Assembly: GCA_023247155.1 (NCBI GenBank)
Contig: JAHFGZ010000057.1
Span: 1-5,099, forward strand
Direction: 5' to 3'
Source: Candidatus Omnitrophota bacterium
Lineage (GTDB): Bacteria > Omnitrophota > Gorgyraeia > Aquiviventales > Aquiviventaceae
Length of the DNA stretch: 5,099 nucleotides
Numbering within the stretch: position 1 is the stretch's first letter; each line of letters starts with the position of its first letter. Shown piece by piece: positions 1 to 4,506 of the stretch. The translations under genes and the position numbers were made by a program. The notes beneath the pieces are model-generated. The model saw nothing but the letters and a program-made list of their open reading frames with translations, was not told where the DNA came from and ran no database searches.

Positions 1-464
1 GGGTGCTGACGGACGGGCGCATCGTCTATGCCGACTACGGCGACGAGCTGAAGTGCTTCGATGTCCAGGACGGGGCCGGGCTGGTGTTCTGGAACCGGGT
101 GGGCCTGCGCTCCGCCATCATCACCTCCAGGAGCTCGCGGCTGCTGAAGCGCCGCGCGAAGGAGCTGCGGGTCGATTTCCTGGCCCAGAAGCGCCTGCTG
201 AAGCTCCCCACCTACGAGCAGCTGCTCAAGCGGCTGCGCGTCAGCGGGGAGCAGGTCTGCGCGATCGGGGACGACCTCATGGACCTGCCGCTGCTGCGGC
301 GGGCGGGCCTCGCGGTGGCGGTGTCCAACGCGGTCGACGAGGTCAAGTCCATCGCCCACTACGTCACGCGGCGCGCCGGGGGCCGGGGCGCTGTCCGCGA
401 GATCGTCGATATCATTCTCAGGGCAAAAGGGTTATGGGATGAGGTGCTGCAGCGTTATCAGTGA
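1..464 (+). CDS. kdsC: 3-deoxy-D-manno-octulosonate 8-phosphate phosphatase (KdsC), 5'-truncated
   Basis: HAD-superfamily phosphatase that in its family removes phosphate from Kdo-8-phosphate to give Kdo, the inner-core LPS sugar; cytosolic. The frame is open at the left edge (first full codon at 3, read as Val). The first visible residues, VLTDG, are the tail of the family's DxDGVLTDG motif, so the nucleophile Asp is off the window. Counting from codon 3, visible motifs are DGAG (23-26), ITSRSS with the motif II Thr (40-45), a motif III Lys near 63-67, GDDLMD of motif IV (89-94) and the KdsC-specific GGRGAVRE loop (126-133). About 153 residues remain of a protein usually 170-190 long. ITSRSS differs from the ITGRKS of E. 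coli KdsC, but the key Thr is kept. It ends 93 bases before the HTH start. No hairpin terminator is visible after it. A KdsC domain fused to an upstream partner cannot be excluded. Confidence 0.9.
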   Translation, partial: VLTDGRIVYADYGDELKCFDVQDGAGLVFWNRVGLRSAIITSRSSRLLKRRAKELRVDFLAQKRLLKLPTYEQLLKRLRVSGEQVCAIGDDLMDLPLLRRAGLAVAVSNAVDEVKSIAHYVTRRAGGRGAVREIVDIILRAKGLWDEVLQRYQ

Positions 465-480
465 AAATCGCTTAAAGGAC

Positions 481-510
481 TTGAAACTTTCTGCGCGGAT
501 ATGGCATACT
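481..510 (+). promoter_or_regulatory. Probable sigma70-type promoter for the small HTH gene
   Basis: TTGAAA at 481-486 matches the -35 consensus at 5 of 6 positions. After an 18-bp spacer, CATACT at 505-510 matches the -10 consensus at 4 of 6. Transcription would begin near 517, between the kdsC stop (464) and the HTH start at 558. The region is clearly A/T-richer than the flanking genes. If real, an ATG at 501 lies inside the promoter and cannot be the start codon on this transcript. The weak -10 limits confidence. Confidence 0.5.
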
Positions 511-538
511 TTGACCATCTCATGAAGAAAAACGGCGC

Positions 539-545
539 AGGAAAG
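539..545 (+). promoter_or_regulatory. Shine-Dalgarno-like site supporting the start at 558
   Basis: AGGAAAG lies 12 bases before the ATG at 558, a somewhat long spacing. The alternative in-frame ATGs at 501 and 522 have no purine-rich site upstream. This favours 558 as the start of the HTH protein. Confidence 0.4.
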
Positions 546-557
546 ACAACGCAGATC

Positions 558-725
558 ATGACCCTCCGTGAAGTCGCCAAGTACCTGGGGCTTCACGCCA
601 TGACCGTCTACAAGCTGACGCGGGAGGGGCGGGTGCCGGCGGCGAAGATCGGCGGCCAGTGGCGCTTCAAGCGGGACGTCCTGGACGAGTGGCTTGAAGC
701 CCAGATGCACCAGCGCTCCGCATAA
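558..725 (+). CDS. Small excisionase/MerR-type helix-turn-helix DNA-binding protein
   Basis: A 55-residue protein that is almost entirely one winged-helix/HTH domain of the excisionase family (HTH_17 type). Numbered from 558, residues 2-10 (TLREVAKYL) and 12-20 (LHAMTVYKL) form the HTH. It is followed by the wing signature REGRVPAAKIGGQWRF (22-37) and the closing helix DVLDEWL (40-46). Such proteins bind DNA; the family includes phage and transposon excisionases but also many stand-alone chromosomal regulators. No integrase, transposase or attachment site is visible nearby, so a regulator is more likely than an excisionase. In-frame ATGs at 522 and 501 would add 12 and 19 non-conserved residues. 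I prefer 558 because the HTH begins right there, an AGGAAAG site precedes it, and 501 falls within the predicted promoter. It has its own promoter and is followed by a hairpin, so it looks monocistronic between two LPS loci. Its target is unknown. Confidence 0.8.
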   Translation: MTLREVAKYLGLHAMTVYKLTREGRVPAAKIGGQWRFKRDVLDEWLEAQMHQRSA

Positions 726-731
726 CTCCGT

Positions 732-773
732 ACGGTGTCAGATACCATGTGAGATGGCGTCTGACACCGTTTT
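732..773 (+). terminator. Hairpin with T tract: probable intrinsic terminator, possibly a dispersed palindromic repeat
   Basis: 732-742 and 760-770 are perfect 11-bp inverted copies (ACGGTGTCAGA / TCTGACACCGT). Pairing continues inward through a T-G wobble and one A-C mismatch to CCAT/ATGG (745-748 / 754-757), with a 5-base loop at 749-753. TTTT at 770-773 follows. It starts 6 bases after the HTH stop codon and ends before the next promoter, the expected place for a terminator. The T tract is short. Each arm also contains a quasi-palindromic 13-mer (734-746 and 756-768), unusual for a plain terminator and reminiscent of REP-like elements. Confidence 0.7.
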
Positions 774-794
774 CATTTGCTCCCCCGTCTTACC

Positions 795-823
795 TTGACG
801 CTCACATCCTTGAGGCGTATCAT
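795..823 (+). promoter_or_regulatory. Strong sigma70-type promoter for the LPS-export/protein quality-control operon
   Basis: TTGACG at 795-800 (5 of 6 to the -35 consensus), an ideal 17-bp spacer, then TATCAT at 818-823 (5 of 6 to the -10 consensus). The downstream sequence CATATATTATTT is A/T-rich in a GC-rich background. Transcription should start near 830, leaving a leader of only about 9 bases before the ATG at 839, with no clear Shine-Dalgarno sequence. It directly follows the hairpin at 732-773. Confidence 0.7.
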
Positions 824-838
824 ATATTATTTGTGAGC
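800..838 (+). repeat. Perfect 7-bp inverted repeat bracketing the -10 region
   Basis: GCTCACA at 800-806 is the exact reverse complement of TGTGAGC at 832-838. The half-sites are 32 bp apart start to start, about three helical turns, with one between the -35 and -10 boxes and the other at the predicted transcription start and start codon. The position would suit an operator for a dimeric or tetrameric repressor. A 7-bp match can arise by chance, so this is only a candidate. Confidence 0.3.
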
Positions 839-2677
839 ATGAAGCACCCCCTCCGCCGTCGTCTCATGTATTTGGGCTTCCAAGGGTTGCGCGCAGCCGC
901 CGCGTGGCTGCCGCTCAGAGCGGCCCAGGCGCTCGGGCGAGGAGCGGGCCTTGCCGCCTACGGGCTGCTGGGCGCCCAGCGCCGCCTGGCGCTGCGCCAC
1001 CTTGACGGCGCGTTCGGGTCGTCGCTGGCGCCCGATCAGCGTCGGCGCGTGGCGCGCGGGGTGTTCCGCAACCTGGGGCAGAGCGTGCTGGAGTGGTTCG
1101 TGCTCTCCCGGTGGTCGCTGGAACAGGTTCAGCGGCTCATCACCGCTGATGGCGTGGAGCATCTGCGCGGCGCCCTCGCGCAAGGCCGCGGGGTCATCCT
1201 CGTCACCGCGCATTTCGGCAACTGGGAGCTCATCCCGCTCTACCTCAGGAGCCTGGGGTTTGAGGGCGGGGTGCTCGCGCGCCGGCTGCGCTACCCCGAG
1301 TACGAGTCGTGCCTCATCGCGATGCGGCGCTCCCGGGGCGTCCGGACGGTTGCGCGGGGGTCGCTCCGGGACGTGGCGGCGCTCCTGCGGGCCAACCAGG
1401 TCGTCGGGATGCTGCCCGACCAGGACGTGGACAGCCTTGAGGGGATCTTCGTGGAGTTCTTCGGACGAGCTGCCCACACCCCGATCGGGCCCGCCGCGCT
1501 CTCGGTCATGACGGGCGCGCCGATCATCCCCTGCTTCCTCATCCGCGAGGGCGGGCGCTTCCGTCTCGTCGTGGAGCCGCCGCTCGCCGCCCCCCAGGGC
1601 GTGGACCGGGCGCAGGCCATGAGCTCGCTGACCCGCGCCTGGAGCCGGGCCGTGGAGTCGTACATCCGGCGCTACCCCGACCACTGGGTCTGGATGCACC
1701 GGCGGTGGAAGACGCAGCCATTCAGCTCGGTGCCTGGTCCCATCTCGCCATCGAAAGCGAAATGGAACCTGGTCCCGGGACTGTTGTGCGTGTCGCTGGC
1801 GGCGCTGACGGCGGTCCTGCACGGCTGCGGCAGGCCCGCCAAGCCCGCGACGGCGGCGCCGACGGAGGGCCCGCAGGCCGATGCGGACCAGCACATGAGC
1901 GCGTTCACCATGACCGGGTACAAACCGGACGGCAGCAAGCGCTGGGTCCTGCACGGGCAGGGGGCGAGCGCCGAGGACGCCGTCGTGACGATCCTCCGCC
2001 CGGATGCCGTGGGTTACGATCCCGAGCGGACCGCCTACCTCACCGCCGCGGTCGCCCAGGTCAATCAGGCCAACCGCCGCATCCGGCTGGAGCAGGAGGT
2101 GACCATCCACACCTCCGACGGCCTGTGGCTGACGACGCCGCTGCTCCACTGGCTGCCCGACCAGAGCGAGATGGCGACCGACTCGCCGGTGCGGATTGAG
2201 ACCGACCACATGTCGATCCGGGGCCGCGGGCTGGTGGGCCACTCCCAGCTCAAGCGCGCGACGATCGCGCGCGACATCGAGCTGGTGCTCAACCCGAGCG
2301 ACCACGAGGTGGGCCCTGCCGCGTCCCTCGCGGGGGGGGACGCCCGCCGGCAGGTCATCATCACCTGCGACGGGCCGCTGGTCTTCGACTACGAGCAGGA
2401 CATCGCCACGTTCGAGCAGAACGTCCATGTCCAGGACCCCAACGGGGATCTCTACTCCGACCGGCTCATCGCGTACCTGGACCGGAAGACGCACACGATC
2501 CGCTACGCCGAGGCGATCGGGCAGGTGCGCATCCACCAGCAGCAGAACACGGCGCTGAGCGAGCGCGCAGTCTACGAGCCGGCCGCCGGCAAGATCACGC
2601 TGGTGGGCAAGCCCTCGCTGCTGCTCTATCCCTCCGAGGAGGGCAGGCAGAACGCGCAGCTCTCCTGGGGACCGTGA
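839..2677 (+). CDS. Fusion protein: LpxL-type lipid A acyltransferase + LptC + LptA/OstA-like domain
   Basis: One uninterrupted 612-residue frame. Residues 1 to about 300 are a lysophospholipid/lipid A acyltransferase of the LpxL/HtrB family, with the catalytic H-x4-E motif in AHFGNWEL (H125, E130), LARRLRYPEYE (about 145-155), MLPDQD (191-196), FFGRAAHTPIGPA, and the closing WVWMHRRWK. These enzymes act on the cytosolic face of the inner membrane, adding a secondary acyl chain to Kdo-lipid A. Residues 306-330 read as a basic stretch, a hydrophobic segment and LHGC. From about 353 to 490 there is an LptC-type domain (MSAF...GYKPDGSKRW, EVTIHTSDG, MATDSPVRI, GRGL). From about 505 to 600 a second beta-jellyroll segment resembles LptA/OstA. 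The topology is coherent: enzyme inside, one membrane pass, LptC/LptA parts in the periplasm. LpxL alone is usually about 300 residues, so this is about twice that. Start 839 was chosen because family similarity begins there and the promoter lies just upstream; extension to 749 would run through the hairpin. The stop overlaps lptB. Whether it acts as one chain, or is cleaved or internally initiated, is open. Confidence 0.85.
   Translation: MKHPLRRRLMYLGFQGLRAAAAWLPLRAAQALGRGAGLAAYGLLGAQRRLALRHLDGAFGSSLAPDQRRRVARGVFRNLGQSVLEWFVLSRWSLEQVQRLITADGVEHLRGALAQGRGVILVTAHFGNWELIPLYLRSLGFEGGVLARRLRYPEYESCLIAMRRSRGVRTVARGSLRDVAALLRANQVVGMLPDQDVDSLEGIFVEFFGRAAHTPIGPAALSVMTGAPIIPCFLIREGGRFRLVVEPPLAAPQGVDRAQAMSSLTRAWSRAVESYIRRYPDHWVWMHRRWKTQPFSSVPGPISPSKAKWNLVPGLLCVSLAALTAVLHGCGRPAKPATAAPTEGPQADADQHMSAFTMTGYKPDGSKRWVLHGQGASAEDAVVTILRPDAVGYDPERTAYLTAAVAQVNQANRRIRLEQEVTIHTSDGLWLTTPLLHWLPDQSEMATDSPVRIETDHMSIRGRGLVGHSQLKRATIARDIELVLNPSDHEVGPAASLAGGDARRQVIITCDGPLVFDYEQDIATFEQNVHVQDPNGDLYSDRLIAYLDRKTHTIRYAEAIGQVRIHQQQNTALSERAVYEPAAGKITLVGKPSLLLYPSEEGRQNAQLSWGP
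1754..1828 (+). other. Internal membrane segment with lipobox-like end at the LpxL/LptC junction
   Basis: Residues 306-330 of the fusion protein have a lysine-rich start (KAK), a hydrophobic core of about 18 residues and then L-H-G-C, with Cys330 encoded at 1826-1828. This is the layout of a lipoprotein signal peptide or an LptC membrane anchor. His at -2 is unusual for a lipobox. There is no in-frame ATG near here. The only nearby alternative starts are GTG 1730 and poorer CTG/TTG codons, none with a good Shine-Dalgarno sequence. Confidence 0.5.
2332..2339 (+). repeat. G8 homopolymer in the LptC-LptA linker
   Basis: Eight consecutive G residues within the fusion gene, coding for part of the AGGD linker between the LptC and LptA-like parts. 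The frame is intact on both sides. A slip of one base would remove the LptA-like part and break the coupling to lptB. Confidence 0.6.
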
Positions 2678-2679
2678 TG
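2667..2679 (+). promoter_or_regulatory. Shine-Dalgarno site and TGATG stop/start overlap before lptB
   Basis: GGGGA at 2667-2671 sits 5 bases before ATG 2677. The upstream stop TGA (2675-2677) shares its last base with that ATG. This points to translational coupling and decides for ATG 2677 over the adjacent GTG at 2674. Confidence 0.65.
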
Positions 2680-3399
2680 GAGCAGCTCTATACCGAGCGC
2701 CTCGTCAAGGGCTACAACGGCCGCCCCGTCGTGGACGGGGTGGACCTCCGCGTCCGGCGGGGAGAGATCGTCGGGTTGCTGGGCCCCAACGGGGCGGGCA
2801 AGACCACGACCTTCGCGATGATGGTGGGCTACGTCACGCCCGACGGGGGGCGCATCCTCCTGGATGAGCGCGACCTCACGGCCATTCCGATGTACCAGCG
2901 GGCCCGGTTCGGGATCGGGTACCTCGCGCAGGAGCCGTCGATCTTCCGCAAGCTGACCGTGGAGCAAAACATCCTGGCCGTCCTGGAGACGCTGGACCTC
3001 TCGCGCGCCGAGCGCCGCCAGCGCCTGGACCGCCTCCTCAACGAGCTGGGGATTACCCATCTGGCGCGCCAGAGAGCGTTCACGCTCTCGGGCGGCGAGA
3101 AGCGGCGCCTGGAGATCACGCGGGCCCTGGTGACCAACCCGCAGTTCATCCTGCTCGATGAGCCGTTCTCCGGGATCGACCCGATCACCGTCTTCGAGGC
3201 CCAGGAGATCATCCGCGAGCTGAAGAAGCGCGGCCTGGGGATCCTGCTCACCGACCACAACGTGCGCGAGACGCTGGAGATCACGGACCGGGCCTACATC
3301 ATGGCGGAAGGCCGCGTGCTGATCGCCGGGACCGCCCACGAGCTCATCACCGATCCCCGCGCCCGGGAGATCTACCTCGGAGAAAAATTCCGCTTGTGA
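2677..3399 (+). CDS. lptB: LPS export ABC transporter ATP-binding protein LptB
   Basis: A 240-residue ATPase, the usual LptB length. In its family it powers extraction of LPS from the outer leaflet of the inner membrane as a dimer under LptF/LptG, passing LPS to LptC and LptA. All ABC motifs are present: Walker A GPNGAGKT (36-43), Q-loop around Q85 (YLAQEPSIF), signature LSGGE (137-141), Walker B FILLDEP with catalytic Glu (157-163), D-loop SGID (165-168) and H-loop His194 in LLTDHNVRETL. The TDHNVRETL and EPSIFRKLTVEQN segments separate LptB from general branched-chain amino-acid ABC ATPases. It overlaps the preceding LptC/LptA-containing gene by one base, the expected functional neighbour, and overlaps trigger factor at its end. 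LptF and LptG are not in this window. rpoN, which follows lptB in many proteobacteria, is replaced here by tig. Confidence 0.95.
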   Translation: MEQLYTERLVKGYNGRPVVDGVDLRVRRGEIVGLLGPNGAGKTTTFAMMVGYVTPDGGRILLDERDLTAIPMYQRARFGIGYLAQEPSIFRKLTVEQNILAVLETLDLSRAERRQRLDRLLNELGITHLARQRAFTLSGGEKRRLEITRALVTNPQFILLDEPFSGIDPITVFEAQEIIRELKKRGLGILLTDHNVRETLEITDRAYIMAEGRVLIAGTAHELITDPRAREIYLGEKFRL

Positions 3400-3401
3400 T
3401 G
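3397..3401 (+). promoter_or_regulatory. TGATG stop/start overlap coupling lptB and tig
   Basis: The lptB stop TGA (3397-3399) shares its last base with ATG 3399 of the trigger factor gene. The nearest purine-rich site (GGAG at 3379-3382) is 16 bases upstream, too far for normal initiation, so re-initiation by the terminating ribosome is the likely route. Confidence 0.6.
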
Positions 3402-4487
3402 TTCCGCAAGCCGACCGCGGCGGCCGCGCAGGACCCCGACGCCTCCATCACCGACGCTGCTCCGTGCCAGAAGGCGCTCCGCCTCCACGTGCGCCGGGAC
3501 GCCATCGCCCCGGTGCGGGGCGTGGTCCTCGCCGAGTTCCAGCGGCAGGCCGCGTTGCCCGGGTTCCGGAAGGGGAAGGCGCCGGCCGGGCTCGTGGAAC
3601 GGCAGTACGCCAAGGACATCCAGGACGAGACGCTGCAGCGCGTGACGCGGCAGGCCTTCGAGCAGGTCGCGCAGGCGCACGGCTTGAAGCCGGTGGGGCC
3701 CTTTGAGGTGCGCACGATGGCGTTCAGCGAGACCGACGGCCTGACGCTCGAGGCGACGGTTGAGGTCGAGCCGTCGTTCGCGCTGGGGAGCTACAAGGGC
3801 CTCCCGCTCACGCGGCCATCGGCGGAGGTGGCGCCGCAGGAGATGGAGCGGGCGCTGGCGGCGCTGCAGGACTCCATGGCACAGCTCGCGCCCGCCAAGG
3901 CGGGGGAGGGGAAGGAGCGGCAGGTGCCGGCCCTCGACGAGGAGCTCGCGAAAGACCTCGGCTATCAGAGCCTGGCGGCGCTGCGGGAGCATGTCGCCGC
4001 GAAGCTGCGGGAGCAGAAGCGCGCAGCACGGGCCCAGGCGCTGGAGGCCGCCCTCTGCGACGAGCTGCTGAGACGCCATCCCTTCGAGGTGCCGCCCCGG
4101 CTCGTCGCGCACCAGACGGAGCGGCTCACCCGCGACTTCAGGGTCCGGCTGCTGCTCTCGGGCGTGCCGGAGGACCAAGTGGACGGGAAGGTCACGCAGT
4201 TCGCCGAGCAGCTGCGCACGAGCGCCGCCCGGCACGTGAAGCTCGCCTTCATCCTGGACCGCATCGCCGCGCAGGAATCGGTGACGGCGACCCAGGACGA
4301 GCTGGTGAAGCGGCTCTGGCAGCTGGCCCAGCGCTGGAAGAAGGACCCCGCCCAGGTGCGCCAGTTCTTCGACGCCCAGGGGCTCTGGCCGTCCGTCGTC
4401 TCGGCGATCCGCCAAGAGAAGACGATCGCCTTCTTGTTGTCCGTCGCTCAGCTTGAGGGGACAGGTCAGGAGTCTGCGCTCGCGTGA
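3399..4487 (+). CDS. tig: Trigger factor-like ribosome-associated chaperone lacking the PPIase domain
   Basis: A 362-residue protein; E. coli trigger factor has 432. The ribosome-binding domain carries the signature PGFRKGKAP (54-62), preceded by a roughly 13-residue N-terminal extension. The N-domain continues through VEPSFALGSYKGL (ending about 135) into the arm helix around EMERALAALQDSM (148-160). At this point E. coli has the roughly 95-residue FKBP-type PPIase domain. Here a short Ala/Gly/Lys-rich linker (about 161-174) leads directly to RQVPALDEELAKDLGY (174-189), the counterpart of E. coli ERELPELTAEFIKRFG, the start of the C-terminal chaperone domain. That alpha-helical domain, with its coiled-coil-like basic helices and a hydrophobic C-terminal part, runs to about 355. 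The protein should still bind at the ribosomal exit tunnel and hold nascent chains, but have no prolyl isomerase activity. Start ATG 3399 overlaps the lptB stop. The order tig then clpP is widely conserved. Confidence 0.9.
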   Translation: MFRKPTAAAAQDPDASITDAAPCQKALRLHVRRDAIAPVRGVVLAEFQRQAALPGFRKGKAPAGLVERQYAKDIQDETLQRVTRQAFEQVAQAHGLKPVGPFEVRTMAFSETDGLTLEATVEVEPSFALGSYKGLPLTRPSAEVAPQEMERALAALQDSMAQLAPAKAGEGKERQVPALDEELAKDLGYQSLAALREHVAAKLREQKRAARAQALEAALCDELLRRHPFEVPPRLVAHQTERLTRDFRVRLLLSGVPEDQVDGKVTQFAEQLRTSAARHVKLAFILDRIAAQESVTATQDELVKRLWQLAQRWKKDPAQVRQFFDAQGLWPSVVSAIRQEKTIAFLLSVAQLEGTGQESALA

Positions 4488-4494
4488 GTCGCCA

Positions 4495-4501
4495 AAGGAG
4501 G
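4495..4501 (+). promoter_or_regulatory. Strong Shine-Dalgarno sequence of clpP
   Basis: AAGGAGG with a 5-base spacer to ATG 4507, the strongest ribosome-binding site in the window. It lies in the 19-base gap after the tig stop, so clpP translation does not depend on coupling. Confidence 0.85.
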
Positions 4502-4506
4502 GAAGC

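Noticed and set aside
501..557. Longer starts (ATG 501 or 522) for the HTH protein
   Set aside because: 501 lies within the predicted promoter, neither has a Shine-Dalgarno sequence, and the added residues lie outside the conserved domain. ATG 522 remains possible.
465..557. Possible mobile-element remnant around the excisionase-like gene
   Set aside because: No integrase, transposase, tRNA or attachment-type direct repeat is visible, and base composition changes only at the promoter.
749..838. 30-codon N-terminal extension of the fusion gene (start at GTG 749)
   Set aside because: It would begin in the loop of the hairpin and pass through the promoter. The residues do not resemble the LpxL family, and the ATG at 839 fits both the family start and the promoter.
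951..1511. 186-codon + strand frame inside the acyltransferase region
   Set aside because: Out-of-frame shadow rich in Ser, Arg and Gly. The overlapping frame carries all LpxL motifs.
1705..2199. Alternative + frame across the LpxL/LptC junction, considered as evidence for a frameshift
   Set aside because: Its translation is Arg/Gly/Ala-rich and resembles neither LpxL nor LptC. Both flanking domains lie in the same frame, so no frameshift is needed. The ATG at 1762 belongs to this false frame.
827..2536. 569-codon open frame on the minus strand opposite the acyltransferase/LptC gene
   Set aside because: It mirrors a strongly recognisable + strand gene, is rich in Arg/Pro/His/Ala low-complexity sequence and shows no family motif. 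Long antisense frames are expected at this GC content.
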